Positions 21,651-33,289 of a stretch of 64,000 nt of DNA are shown here, piece after piece (positions within the stretch are counted from its first letter, which is position 1; every line of letters begins with the position of its first letter). A program made the translations under genes and the position numbers. Under the pieces are notes generated by a model. It saw nothing but the letters and a program-made list of their open reading frames with translations, was not told the DNA's origin and did not search any database. Source of the DNA: Riptortus pedestris. Taxonomy: Eukaryota > Arthropoda > Insecta > Hemiptera > Alydidae. Where the stretch lies: positions 119,266,001 through 119,330,000 of the forward strand of contig CM032233.1 in NCBI GenBank assembly GCA_019009955.1, given 5' to 3'.

Positions 21651-22591
21651 TTTTAGCAGATTTCCCTCAAGGGAAATCAGCTATTGAGGTCGTACTCATG
21701 ACGCGATTTTCGAAAAATGTCTTCAAATCTCCATCGATCCTACCCAGGAGATGACCAAAATAAGGTCCGTTCAAAATTATATATATATTCGTCCTTTAAC
21801 GCTCTAGCGGTCGCAATTTTGGTTTGATCGTTACCAAACTCGATTTTTAATCGTTTAATGTAAAAAGAAAGATCAAGTTCGTTAATGGCTAAAATCGGAA
21901 AAGTGGGAGGGGGTTTTGAGGGGGGATTTTCGAAAGTTGCTATACTCCGTTACTGTACTTCATATCGAAAAAGTGTATGGAACCAATCTTATTGCAAATT
22001 AAATGTGCTATAAATATTTCTATATACATTTATTCTCTATCTTGAATATTAACCGAGATATTTGCATTTTATTAAGAGCGTGTGGATAACGGACGAGGCG
22101 AGATCGGCTATCGGGTCTCATCTTAAGATTCCGGATTTCTTCGGCCGTTTCCGTAACTGTTCGGCTCTCGTGAAGTTGGTTTGGACTCGTATAACATTTT
22201 ACTTTGTGAGTGTGAGATATATGCTAATATGTTCTGTTCATCCGCCACCCCCTTCTTTAGTTCTTGGACTACTAAAATTTGAGTTAAAATTGCAGTACTA
22301 GATGTAGTAAATAGTTTGCATTAAAGTTAATGTGTTATATTCAGATATATATCAGTAATTGTATTTCTTTCCGGTGAAGAATATGTCCATCTCTGAATGG
22401 TTAGCAGACCTTTCTATTTACAATTCAGAAGCCGTTTCCGTTGGGAGCTTTTTAAAATTAACTGAAAGATTCTTCATTACCGTTTGTAATTACTCACGGT
22501 GGTGTTAAGTGTTACCAGTGTGCACATTTCTCTATTGTAAAACATCACGTGGGAAGTCTGCTTTGTTTACGCAGCCCCTGCGTGATGAACT
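21651..22591 (+). mobile_element. TACE copy, long, M3 fused to M2
   Basis: It begins TTTTAGCAGATTTCCCTC immediately after the previous copy's 3' end, a head-to-tail junction. The order is palindrome end, short TA (21778-21788), core, M3 (GGCCGTTTCCGTAACTGTTC), then M2 (AGTTCTTGGACTACTAAAAT) and hairpin end. Both modules are present, so the copy is a composite. The hairpin is intact but the tail reads TGATGAACTT. Confidence 0.85.
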
Positions 22592-23066
22592 TTGTAGTTC
22601 TGGGAGCTGCTGTATTTTTAATTATCGATTAAAACTTATTAAATTCGTTAAAATACTCCCATACTAAGAACATTAGAGAATAAAAAATATCTCGTGCATA
22701 ACCTAATATTGTTTACAGGTCATGTACTAGACATTTCTGATGAACGTGTTGTCATTTATATGGAGATAAAATAAAAGTCAAGTAAATCTATATAAGCTCT
22801 GAGTGTTCAATAAAATAAAACTGCTTGGTTGAAGTAAAACTGAGAGGTTTTACAGGAGCGAGGTGCTAAACCAACCCTTAGATTTACACCCCTAAAACCG
22901 AAAAGAGATGGTCATAAACTGAGCTTTAGCTCACCTCCTCAAGGACGGACATTATAATGACTGCAATAAAATTATTTACGATTCCTTTCTGTTGAGTAAG
23001 CCGAATCGAGATATATTCTGCTTCTTGGTCCATTTATTTGGTATTATGAATAATGATTGAGCTAAC
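22592..23066. other. Spacer, nothing recognised
   Basis: No recurring landmark or sustained frame. Confidence 0.35.
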
Positions 23067-23267
23067 AAAAGTCCGTCACGCAGGGGCTGCTTTAACTAAG
23101 CAGATTTCCCACTTGCGTCACCTATTTGTATTTATCTCAAGACGTAAAGTTCAATGAGAACGATATTTTTTATTTAGGCTCCAAATAAAGTTGTTCATAA
23201 TATAACAGCTTACTGTTGATATGGCATGAGTAGGAGCGGGGGTTTACTAAAGGCCGAAAACTAAAAA
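23067..23267 (-). mobile_element. TACE hairpin end plus M1, split host copy
   Basis: Hairpin end at 23071 and M1 to GGCCGAAAACTAAAA. The matching core (GCCAAGAGATCGGTTAATAT) appears at 24229, after the inserted copy 23268-24227. Confidence 0.8.
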
Positions 23268-24065
23268 AAAGTCCGTCACGCAGGGGCTGCGTAAACTAAG
23301 CAGATTTCCCTCGTAAAGTTTAGTAATAAATAGATAGATAGATAAATATGCAAACTGCTAACACAACAACACCGTGAATAAATACAAACGGAAATAAATG
23401 TTTCATCCAATTTCAATAACCTGCCGACAGGAAGCGTTAGGTTAGAAATGTAAACAAACGGGTCGGCCTGCCTCAGACCGGAAAGAAAAACAATTACTGA
23501 AATATATCTGAATATAACACACTCATTTTATTGAGAACTATTTACTATATCTACTAGTGTAATTTATAATGAGTCAGAATAATTGTTATCTCAAACAATA
23601 AAATTTTAGTAGTCCAAAACTTTAACCTGGGGGGGGGGGGACATCAGGGCATATTTGCATGTATCTCGTATAATAAAGGTCTCTTGAATACAATTGTTGG
23701 TATTTAAACTTCCAATAATGTGATTTATTATGTAGCAGAGTATTGTTTACGTAACATGAGTAGAAGTGGTGGTTTGCTGAAAACTAAAAAATGCAAATAT
23801 CTCGGTTAGTATTCAAGATAGAGAAAAAACGTATATAACAATATTAATAGTAAATTTAATTTGCAACAAGATTGGTTCTATACAATTTTTGACCCGATGC
23901 ATAATAACGGAGATATTTCGAATTTTCGAAAATCCCTCCCTAAACCCCCCTCCCTCTGGTCCGATTTCAGCCATTAACGAACTTGATCTGTCGTTTTACA
24001 TAAAACAGTTAAATATCGAGTTTCCTAACGATCAAACAAAAATTGCGACCGCTAGAGCGTTAACA

Positions 24066-24140
<75 letters not shown>

Positions 24141-24227
24141 GAACGGACCTCATTTTCGTCATCTCCTGGGTAGGATCGATGGACATTTGAAGAAATTTTT
24201 CGAAAATCGCGTCATGAGCTGCTAAAA
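23268..24227 (-). mobile_element. Near-complete TACE copy, M2 type
   Basis: Hairpin end at 23271 with intact hairpin, full M2 with a G13 run at about 23628-23640, core, and (TA)n at 24068-24135. The palindrome end is deleted between GCGTCATGAG and CTGCTAAAA, so the palindrome is lost. Nested in the preceding copy. Confidence 0.9.
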
Positions 24228-24390
24228 CGCCAAGAGATCGGTTAATATTTAAGATAATAAAAAAGAATTAGTATCTATTTTTTTTGATAAGCTTTGAATA
24301 ATAGTTTTAAAATATAATATTTTTTACATTTTAACCTTTTGTCATGCCACTATATTTGTGGACGTTTTTTCTATGCGGAAAGATATTTAG

Positions 24391-24704
24391 TTTTAGCAGA
24401 TTTCCCTTAAGGGAAATCAGCTATTGAGGTCATACTCATGACGCGATTTTCGAACTTTTTCTTCAAATGTCCGTCGATCCTATCCAGGGGATTACGAAAA
24501 TGAGGTAAGTAAAGACTTCAGTAAAGACCCCACTCCTACTCATCACATATTAACAATATTCTATTATGTTATGAAGCGCTTTATTTGAAGCCTAAATACC
24601 AAATTTTGTTCTCATTGAACTTTTAAGTTTTGACATAAATGCAAACACGTGGCGCACGTAGGAAATCTGCTTAGTTAACGCAGCCCCTGCGCGACGGACT
24701 TTTT
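24391..24704 (+). mobile_element. TACE 314-bp internal-deletion copy with both ends
   Basis: Intact palindrome, then AAATGAGGTAAGT where the TA core should begin, straight into M1 (TATTATGTTATGAAGCGCTT) and an intact hairpin end GCGACGGACTTTT. The TA tract and entire core are missing. Confidence 0.9.
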
Positions 24705-24764
24705 GGTCAGTATTGAAGATCATATTATTATATTATTACTATTAACCATTCTCTAATATCTACA

Positions 24765-25562
24765 TTTTAGCAGATTATCCTTAAGGGAAATCAGCTATTG
24801 AGGTTGTACTCATGATGCGTTTTTAAAATATTTCATCAAATGTCCATCGATCCTACCTAGACGAAAATGAGGTCCACTTCAAATTTTATATATATGTCTG
24901 TTACTGCTCTAGCAGTCGATATTATTGTTTGATCGTTACCAAACTCAATATTTAGTCGTTTTATGTGAAAAGAAAGATCAAGTTCGTTAACGGCTAAAAT
25001 CGGACCTTGCGGAGGCGGGGGTTTAGAGGGAGAAAATTTTGAAATTCCAAATATCTCCTTTATTGTACGTCTTATTGCAAATTAAACGTACTATAAATAT
25101 TGTTTTATACACTTATTCTCTCTCTTGAATATTAACCGAGATATTTTCATTTTACAGTTTTAAGCGTTCAACAAACCCCTCTACTCATGTTACATTAACA
25201 ATACTAAATATATATATAATAAAACACATTACACGAAGCTTAAATGTCAAATATTGTTTGCAAGAGACCTTTATCATACGAGATGCATGCAAATATGTTC
25301 TGGTGACCCCCTCCCCCTTCTCAAGTTCTTGGACTACTAAAATTTGATTGATTGAGACCAAAATTATTCTGATTCAATATAAACTACAGTACTAGATATA
25401 GTAAATAGTTTTCATTCAAATTAGTATGTTATATTCCGATATACTTCTGTAATTGTTTTTGTTTCCTGTGAGAGGTTGGCAGACCTGTTTGTCTACATTT
25501 CAGACGCTTCCCGTCGGGATGTTATTAAAATTTACTGACTGATTTATTTTTCACATTGTTGT
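24765..25562 (+). mobile_element. TACE copy, M2 type, hairpin end missing
   Basis: TTTTAGCAGATTATCC with a worn palindrome, TA run of only about 10 bp, core, and M2 (AAGTTCTTGGACTACTAAAA). It stops at TTGTTGTGTCC where the next copy's palindrome end begins. Confidence 0.85.
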
Positions 25563-25565
25563 TGT

Positions 25566-25697
25566 GTCCTTATGGGAAATCGGCTATTGAGGTTGTACTC
25601 ATGACGGAATTTTCGAAATTTTTCTTCAAATGTCCATCGATTCTACCTAGTAGATGACGAAAATGAGGTCCGTTCAAAACTGTGTATATATATATAT

Positions 25698-25750
<53 letters not shown>

Positions 25751-26178
25751 ATAGCGCTGTACAGCGTTCAATTTTTTTTTTATCGCGAACAAACTCTATA
25801 TTTAGTCGTTTTATGTAAAAAGAAAGATCAAGTTCGTTAACGGCTGAAATCGGACCAGTGGGAGGGGAGTTTAAAGGGGAGGATTTCCGAAAATTCGAAA
25901 TATCTCCGTTTCTCAATCGAAAAATTGTGCAGAATCAGTCTTATTGCAAATACAATTTACTATAAATATTGTTATATACATTTATTCTCTATCTTGAATA
26001 TTAACCGAGATATTTGCATTTTTATTAAATTTGGGCGGCTAACGGACGAGTGACTTTCCCGCCAAAAGCTAGTTCGGCCGTTTCCTTAACTGCTCGGCTC
26101 TCGTGAAATTTCTCTATTGTAAAACTTCACATGGGAAATGTGCTTAGTTTACGCAGCCCCTGCGTGACGGACATTTTT
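25566..26178 (+). mobile_element. TACE copy, M3 type
   Basis: Palindrome end reduced to TTATGGGAAATC, then CATGACGGAATTTTCG, (TA)n at 25683-25746, core (the GCGGTCGC block is replaced by GCGCTGTACAGCG), M3 and an intact hairpin end TGACGGACATTTTT. Confidence 0.9.
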
Positions 26179-26915
26179 AGTAGCTGTTGTAAACCAGTTT
26201 GTACAAACCATTAGACAGTGATGACGCAGGCCTGGCAACTTCATTTTGAAATGATCGGTTTGATAGGATTTATAAATTATTCCGTTGAATATGAACCGGA
26301 AATTCGATTAGCTCCTGGGAACATCACAGGATAGGTTTGGAGTCGTCTCCTCGAGGCATTGCAATCTCGTTCGTTAATGAGGAGAAAATCTCAGCCTTCT
26401 CTGCGAGAGACCCACCTCCTGTTTTCATCATTAATGAGGAACGAAACGATAGAGAGCAAATTTAGCGTAGAGCAATAATCATTACTAAACTATTTTTAAA
26501 TAATATTTTTGAGGGGTTTCAAATGCTGCAAACAAGAGTCACACTCATCTAGACAAATGTTTTATGTCAGATATGCAGCTAAACAATTCAAGGGTCACAA
26601 TAAACTATTTCTATTGGTCTATAATTATTTTCCTGCGAAATTCTGAAGGTGTGCATTTTTTTTTTAAGTTACGACTAGGGAACATTCGCTCTGCTGGTGA
26701 CACCAACTTCATCATTTATTTCATTTATAACGCCTTCGAAGAAGATTAACTGCTCAGTGAATAATAAGGGAACAAAAACAAATGAAAATGAGAAATCTTT
26801 CAGTCAATTTACACTTAAATAACCTCCACATCAGAAAGCGTCGTAGTATTGTAAAAGAAAACTGGTCAGCCCAACTCACAGAGCAAAATGATATAAATGT
26901 TCTGGGCCGAAAAAA
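26179..26915. other. Low-copy spacer
   Basis: Mixed composition with a less AT-rich stretch at 26200-26460. The longest frame is about 60 codons and is not recognisable. Confidence 0.35.
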
Positions 26916-27339
26916 AAAAGTACGTCACGCAGGGGCTGCGTAAGCTAAGCAGATTTCCCACGTGAAGTTATAGAATAGAGAAACTACACGAGAGCCGAAT
27001 TGTTACGGAAACGGCCGAACTAGGTTTTGGCGGGAAACTCACTTTCGTCCGTTACCCGCGTACATTTAATAAAAATGCAAATATCTCGGTAAATATTCAA
27101 GATAGAGAATAAATTATAGAACAATATTTATAGTAAATTTAATTTACAATATGATTGGTTCTACACAATTGTTTGATTCGAGAGATATTTCGAATTTTTG
27201 AAAATCCCCTCCTCTAAACCCCCCTCCCACAGGTCCGATTACAGCCATTAGCAAACTTGATCTGTCTTTTTACATAAAACGTTTAAATATCCAGTTTGGT
27301 AACGATCAAACAAAAATTACGACCGCTAGAGCGTTAACA

Positions 27340-27384
<45 letters not shown>

Positions 27385-27499
27385 TTGAACGGACCTCATT
27401 TTCATTATCTCCTGGGTAGGACATTTGAAGAAATATTTCGAAAATCGCGTCATGAGTACGACCTCAATAGCTGATTTCCCTTAAGGGAAATCTGCTAAC
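26916..27499 (-). mobile_element. Complete TACE copy, M3 type
   Basis: Hairpin end at 26920 (GTACGTCACGC), M3, core with an internal deletion near the GATCCGACG block, (TA)n at 27343-27379, and palindrome end with intact GATTTCCCTTAAGGGAAATC and TCTGCTAA. A 10-bp GATCGATGG-type word is missing between TAGGA and CATTTGAAG. Confidence 0.9.
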
Positions 27500-27779
27500 A
27501 ATTACTCAAATATCTCTGAATATAATATATTAATTTCATTGAACACTATATACTATACCTAGTGCTGCAATTTATAATGAACCAGAACAATTTTTTTCTC
27601 AATCACTCTAATTTTAGTAATCCAAGAGTAGAAGGTGGGGGGGGGCATAAGAAAGTATTTGCTTGTATCTCATCTAGAAACGATTTGTTGAACACAATAT
27701 TAGGTATTTCAGTCTAAGACGGTTCATGATATGTTTGCTTATTTATAAAATACGATGACAAATACCGCAGAATCTTAAA

Positions 27780-28259
27780 AAAAGTCCGTCACGCAGGGGC
27801 TGCGTAAACTAAGCAGATTTCCCACGTGAAAGTTTACAATAGAGAAATCCGCCTAATAACAACAGTAGTAGTAGTAAGGAATTTCTAAACCTATTCACAA
27901 GGGGCGAATAGTTACCGAAACGGCCCGTACTAGCTCTCGGTGGAGAGTCCCGAACGTAGCCGACTCCTGCCGACCACCCACATGCAAATATCTCGGTTAA
28001 TATTCAAGATACAGAATAAATGTATAAAACAATATTTATAGTAAATTTAATTTGCAATAAGATTTATCTATACAATTGTTTTATCCGACGCATAATAAAA
28101 GAGATATTTCGAATTTTCAAAAATCCCCCCTCTAAAACCCCCCTCCCACTAGTCCGATTTCAGCCATTTACGAACTTGATCTTTCTTTTTACGTAAAACA
28201 CTTAAATATGAAGTTTGGTAACGATCAAACAAAAATTGCGACCGCTAGAGCGTTAACAG

Positions 28260-28331
<72 letters not shown>

Positions 28332-28437
28332 CTATATATAGATATATATATAATTTTGTACGGACCTCATTTTCGTCATCTCCTGGGTAGGATCGATGGA
28401 CATTTGAGGAAATTTTTCAAAACTCGCTCTGTTAAAA
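27780..28437 (-). mobile_element. TACE copy, M3 variant, nested
   Basis: Intact hairpin end at 27784, a GC-richer M3 variant, core, and (TA)n at about 28264-28354 broken by TGTATGTC. The palindrome end is truncated (CAAAACTCGCTCTGTTAAAA), lacking the palindrome. It inserted at the M2/core boundary of the surrounding copy. Confidence 0.85.
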
Positions 28438-28713
28438 TGTCAATATCTCGGTTAATATTTGAGATAAAGAAAGAATGTATATTAACGACATTTATTGGTA
28501 ATTTTATGTTCATTTCGATTGGGAATGTGCAATTTTTCGATCCGACTTATAGAAACGGATATATTTCAAATTCCCGAAATTCCCTTCCTCTAAACCACCT
28601 CCCACTGGTCCAGTTCCTGCGGTTAAAGACCTGGATCTTTCTATTTACATAAAACGATTAAATATCGCGTTTGGTGACAATCAAACTAAAATTGGGAGCG
28701 CTAGCGTTAAAAG

Positions 28714-28971
28714 ACAACAGGACATTATTTAACAAGATTTAAAATTCAAGACAATGACAAATGTACTTGCGACTCACAGACAACAAAAACATTTTTACAT
28801 ATACTTTATGACTGTTCGACATTCAATCAAAATAAATCAAATTTAATAATGAACATAATATTAAAAGGAGGTAACTGGCCAGAACCACTTCATATTATAT
28901 TTAATAAATATAACAAAGAATTTATAAAGTTTATCAAAAGTACAGATGTGGACGTAGCAAAAATACATTAA
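28714..28971 (+). pseudogene. C-terminal end of LINE ORF2 (CCHC knuckle)
   Basis: An 85-codon open stretch ends at TAA (28969-28971). It reads TTGHYLTRF early, then a Cys-x-Cys...His-x4-Cys motif (CTCD...HILYDC), then a GGNWPE segment. The same motif with identical spacing and the same TGH lead-in occurs in the LINE at 33290-34793 (CYCD...HLLYDC), so both belong to one family. Known jockey/I-type non-LTR elements carry such a cysteine-histidine tail after reverse transcriptase and, in some, RNase H. Everything upstream has been lost through 5' truncation, the usual result of incomplete reverse transcription, so it cannot make a working enzyme. Its first two codons coincide with the TACE core end (AGACA). 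Confidence 0.8.
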
Positions 28972-29466
28972 AATGTAAAGTTAGGAATGGGAATTATAAT
29001 TCAGTATATTTACCTTACATAGACTCGCAAATTAAACATCGGTTGAGATTTGTTTTTATTTTATTTATTTTTTTCATTTCATTTATTAGTTTTATTTGTA
29101 ATTATCTTTCTTATTTTAATATTTTATATTATTATTTTTTTTTATATTATAGTTGGTTAGATCAGGGGTGAGCAACGTTTTTTGGCGGGCCGCATAGAAA
29201 AAAATATTTTTTATAACAATATATTCAGTGGAGAAAGTCGATAAAATAAATTCAATTTTATAAATGCTTGGTGAGCCGCATACACATGTTTAAAAGGCCG
29301 CGGGCCGCACGTTGCTCATCGCTGGATTAGATGGTTGATTAATGTGTATATATTGTAAAATAAAAATGCATTTAAAAATAATCATACATGTAATATGCCA
29401 TGTGGCAATGGAACATGTATTCAAATAACTCCTCATAGGGTTACTATGAGGATTAAAAAAAAAAAA
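28717..29466 (+). mobile_element. 5'-truncated LINE with 3' UTR hairpin and poly(A)
   Basis: Coding remnant at 28717-28971, then a T-rich 3' UTR with a nested hAT MITE, a stem-loop at 29431-29451 (CCTCATAG, loop GGTTA, CTATGAGG) and poly(A) at 29455-29466. It interrupts the TA tract region of the host TACE copy. The stem-loop corresponds to the one at 34748-34774. Confidence 0.85.
29163..29324. mobile_element. hAT-type MITE, 162 bp
   Basis: The ends CAGGGGTGAGCAACG and CGTTGCTCATCGCTG are inverted repeats, continuing inward as GGCGGGCCGC and GCGGGCCGC. The flanks GGTTAGAT (29155-29162) and GATTAGAT (29325-29332) form an 8-bp target duplication with one mismatch, as expected for hAT elements. 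Non-coding. It is inserted in the 3' UTR of a LINE. Confidence 0.9.
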
Positions 29467-29506
29467 CCTCAATAGCTGTTTTCCGTAAATTGAAATCTGC
29501 TAAAAG

Positions 29507-30092
29507 TAAGAAGATCAGATCAAACGTTTTGTGGCATTATGAAATTCCGTTAAGCATAGGAAAAGAATGTTCACACAAGAACCATTAGAATGTTCATTTG
29601 GGAGTGAGTTAAACATAGGGAAGACCGTCACTACATTAACCTGGTCCATTTATAACCCTCAGAGCGGCATTTATAACATTATCTCGTATCTTCATAATTT
29701 TTAATTTAAAAAATATCCCTGTTCTCAAATAGTATAAAACTGGTAATATTTTATTTTACATTTTTTTTTGTCGGTTTAGCATAAAAGGAAAATTATAGGT
29801 GCAGCAATGTGACATAATTTCCGAACGATTAAAGAGGGTATTTTTCGAATTCTCAATAGTCCAAAAAGTAAAGAAGCTAATATTTTTTTAGCTAAAGATA
29901 CCTATGATTTACCATTATTTGTGAACATATTTGTCAAGCCAGCCTTATGTCACTTCTTGTGCAGTTTAAATTTTCAATAAATTAGCTTTCACTACTGAGT
30001 ACGACTACTTTCCCATTGGCTATCAGAATATAGAGGTAATCATGAAGACGTTCCCACCCATAGCTAACTATATTTATATCCGTTAAATAAAT
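29507..30092. other. Spacer, nothing recognised
   Basis: AT-rich with no frame or repeat landmark. Confidence 0.35.
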
Positions 30093-30103
30093 ATGAAGGA
30101 CAA

Positions 30104-30320
<217 letters not shown>

Positions 30321-30327
30321 TCTTCCT

Positions 30328-30422
30328 TTTTAGCAGATATTCCTTAGGGGAAATCAGCTATTGAGGTTGTACTCAGGATGAGATTTCCAAAAAATGTCTT
30401 CCAATGTATATATATATATAAT
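30328..30422 (+). mobile_element. TACE palindrome end, solo
   Basis: TTTTAGCAGATATTCCTTAG, GAGGTTGTACTCAGGATG, then a jump from TTCCAATGT to a short TA run. Confidence 0.75.
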
Positions 30423-30617
30423 TGTGTTGATGTTTTCGACCAGGATATATTTATATATGGTGTTGTTATTATTTTTGGAGTTTTGGTCAATGTTGGTGAA
30501 AAAATCTTAGTTTATGCCAATATTTCGATAATATTTATTTTCTCTTCTTCGGGGCTAAGAAAAGAACAACAGTGATGTACAATAGCTTTTAAGTATCTTT
30601 AGTCTTGGTAAGTAGAA

Positions 30618-31225
30618 TTAACACAACAGGTCTGTCAACCTCTCACCGGAAAGAAAAACTATTACTGAAATATACCGTAATATAAAATATTAATTTTATT
30701 AAAAAATATTTACTATTTCCAGTACTGTAATTTATAATGAATCAGAATAATTTTTCTCCCAATGAATCAAGGATCAGTAGTCCAACAACTTCAGACCGGA
30801 AGGGGATGGGGGGTTCCACCAGAACATATTTGTAAAAGCAATATGTGGTATCTAAGCTTCGAATACTCTATTATTATATAAAAGAGTATTCTTTATTTCA
30901 CATGAGCAGAAGTGGGAGTTTGCTGAAGGCTGAAAACAGTAAAATGGAAATATCTTGGTAAATATTCAAGATTGAGAATAAATGTATATGCCAATACTTA
31001 ATAGTAAATAAAATATGCAATAAGATTGGCTCTATACAAATTTACGATCCGGCGTATAGTAACGAAGCTATTTCGAATTTTCGAAATTCCCCCGTCCTAC
31101 TTGACCGATTTCAGACATTAATGAACTTGATCTTTCTTTTTACACAAAACGACTAAATATCGAATTTGGTAACGATCAAACAAAACATTGCGACCTCTAG
31201 ATTTTCTAATAGAATATATATATAC

Positions 31226-31287
<62 letters not shown>

Positions 31288-31404
31288 GGACGCATTTTCG
31301 TCATCTGCTATGTAGGGTCGATGGGCATTTGAAGAAATTTTTCGAAAACCGCGGTATGAGTACAACATTAATAGCTGATATACCTTAAGGGAAATCTCCT
31401 AAAA
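30618..31404 (-). mobile_element. TACE copy, M2 type, hairpin end missing
   Basis: M2 from CAACAGGTCTGTCAACCTC, core, (TA)n at about 31207-31282, and palindrome end with GATATACCTTAAGGGAAATC and CTCCTAAAA. The GCGACCGCTAGAGCG block is damaged (GCGACCTCTAGATT). Confidence 0.85.
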
Positions 31405-31430
31405 TCATACTCCTTGATGTTTAATATACA

Positions 31431-31577
31431 GACATTGAACCTCTCTAAACCTCCTCCCCCCCTTCCACTGGTCAGATTTCAAGCAGTTCCGAACTTGATC
31501 CTTCTTTTTACATAAAACGATTAAATATCGAGTTTGGTAACGCTCACACAAAAATTGCCACTGCTACCGGGGTTATA

Positions 31578-31635
<58 letters not shown>

Positions 31636-31757
31636 TGAACGAACCTCATTTTTGTTATATCCTTGATAGGATCGATGGAGATTTAAATACATTTTTCGAA
31701 AATCGTGTCATGAGTACAACCTCAACAGCTGATTTCCGTTAAAGGAAACCTGCTAAA
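31431..31757 (-). mobile_element. TACE copy, core half and palindrome end
   Basis: Starts in the C-rich part of the core (CTCTAAACCTCCTCC), (TA)n at about 31575-31631, palindrome end with worn GATTTCCGTTAAAGGAAACC. No hairpin side. The 30-bp link to the previous copy recurs at 59008. Confidence 0.8.
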
Positions 31758-32423
31758 TGATATAATGGTAACGTATTAATAATATCTAGTTTAAGTTATT
31801 TTTGTTAAATTATTAAATTAAAAAAATGAAAAGTTGACATTCCATTGAAGCAATGATTTCACTGAGATACTTATTTACTTGAGGATCTAGGAAGTAAGGA
31901 AATTAATCAAATATACCCCTAATTTTAATATTATATAAACACACTATTTCTAAACATTTAGGAGGAAGATTAAATGATGAAGATGGTTTTCTTATCAGAC
32001 CTTTTCACTAATATTAGAGGAATATATCATAGATTGTTAAACAAAAGTTTATATTCATGAACCATTTATTCTCAAACGTTATATATTACCGAGATTCCCA
32101 CATAATGTGGGTTTTTTTCATAAAGAGAAGTCAAATAAAATGTTATTGGATTAAAGACGTGAGTGTGCTTCCAATGTTTCCGAAAGCCCTTTTTCATTAG
32201 TCAGCCTTTACAACATAGCGACTCTTTTTCGTTTGCCTTAAATAGAACTTTAGACTTTAAAGGAGAGGCTAATGTAAGACTCCTACAAAGAAACTCCTTC
32301 CATTTTACCCCCGAAAATTTGGCCACGCTCTAAGAATTAAATATGTTTCACATTTATTTCTTTATGCCTATAAATAAATTATAGAAAAGAAATGAACTAG
32401 TAGTAGACGCTTAGGAATAAATC
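31758..32423. other. AT-rich spacer, nothing recognised
   Basis: No supportable feature. Confidence 0.35.
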
Positions 32424-32575
32424 AGGGGTTGTGTAAACTAAGCAGATTTCCTACGTACTGGCAGAACTCACTGCTAATCTCATCTGACAATATATTCTGC
32501 ATTTCTAACTAAAACCTCGATGACTAGAATTGGGGTATACTGAGGGCAGAAAACAACAAAATTCGAATAACTGTC

Positions 32576-32619
<44 letters not shown>
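32424..32619 (-). mobile_element. TACE hairpin end and short module, then TA
   Basis: AGGGGTTGTGTAAACTAAGC (outermost bases lost), a short module like that at 2101-2170, then (TA)n at 32579-32619 into which a Helitron has inserted. No palindrome end is found beyond. Confidence 0.65.
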
Positions 32620-32621
<2 letters not shown>

Positions 32622-33272
32622 AGCGGACCCGACAGACGTTGTCTTGCATGATATTTCAAGCGATTAGCATATTAAATTTAATAATATTATGTTTAAAACA
32701 AAATAAACTTTTAATAACACAAAAAACAACTTTTTATATGTGCACTTTTGCCTAAAAACAAATACAAAATGAAATTTCGCGAATTCTTTATTCAGGCCTC
32801 CCTTATAACCCCCACTCCCGTTCGAACCTAACAAATTTAATATAGCTTATAATCATGGAAGAATTAATGCTAATTTACATATAGAGTTTTGTTAAGTTCG
32901 GTTCAATCGTTAGTTCCCAATAAAATTGTTGGCTCTCACTTTAATTTTTTGTGTCTATCTCGTTTATACTTTGTTATACGACAAAAGTGAATATAACAAA
33001 AGTTACTCTAAACAAACAAATAAACATATGCCGAAAAACCAGTAGGAAACAAAATATCGCTATTTTTAATTTTAGGCCTCCCTTACGATCCCTACTCCTG
33101 CTCCATCTGCCGGGCTGATTTGTGAATCTAAACCGTTCAGGGCGTCAACCAAACGAATACAAAAAAAAATCATTCAAATCTGTCCCGTCGTTTAGGAGGA
33201 GTTCGGTGACATACACTCGTACAGTAGAATTATATATAAAATATATATATTTATATATATATATATATATAT
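32620..33272 (-). mobile_element. Helitron F, different 3' end
   Basis: On the minus strand the 3' end reads GACAACGTCTGTC (hairpin), GGGTCCG, CTGG, then T. This fits the Helitron CTRR rule with an upstream hairpin, inserted in (TA)n. The body contains the same CCTCCCTTATAACCCCCACT-type internal unit as Helitrons A to E. The 5' edge is lost in TA around 33240-33272. Confidence 0.65.
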
Positions 33273-33289
33273 ACGTAATTTTTTATGAA

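Larger units (their letters stand above)
27500..29505 (-). mobile_element. TACE copy, M2 type, holding three nested insertions
   Basis: Pieces of one copy: M2 at 27500-27779, core at 28438-28716, and palindrome end (AATAGCTGTTTTCCGT to TCTGCTAAAA) at 29467-29505. Between them lie a younger TACE copy (27780-28437) and a LINE fragment (28717-29466) that itself holds a hAT MITE. The hairpin end is missing. Confidence 0.75.

Noticed and set aside
28208..28390. Many 60-90-codon frames rich in Tyr-Ile repeats (also at 8825, 20261, 23889, 25674, 31153, 45940, 54126, 59963)
   Set aside because: They are translations of (TA)n with flanking TACE sequence; no start context, splice logic or conservation supports coding.
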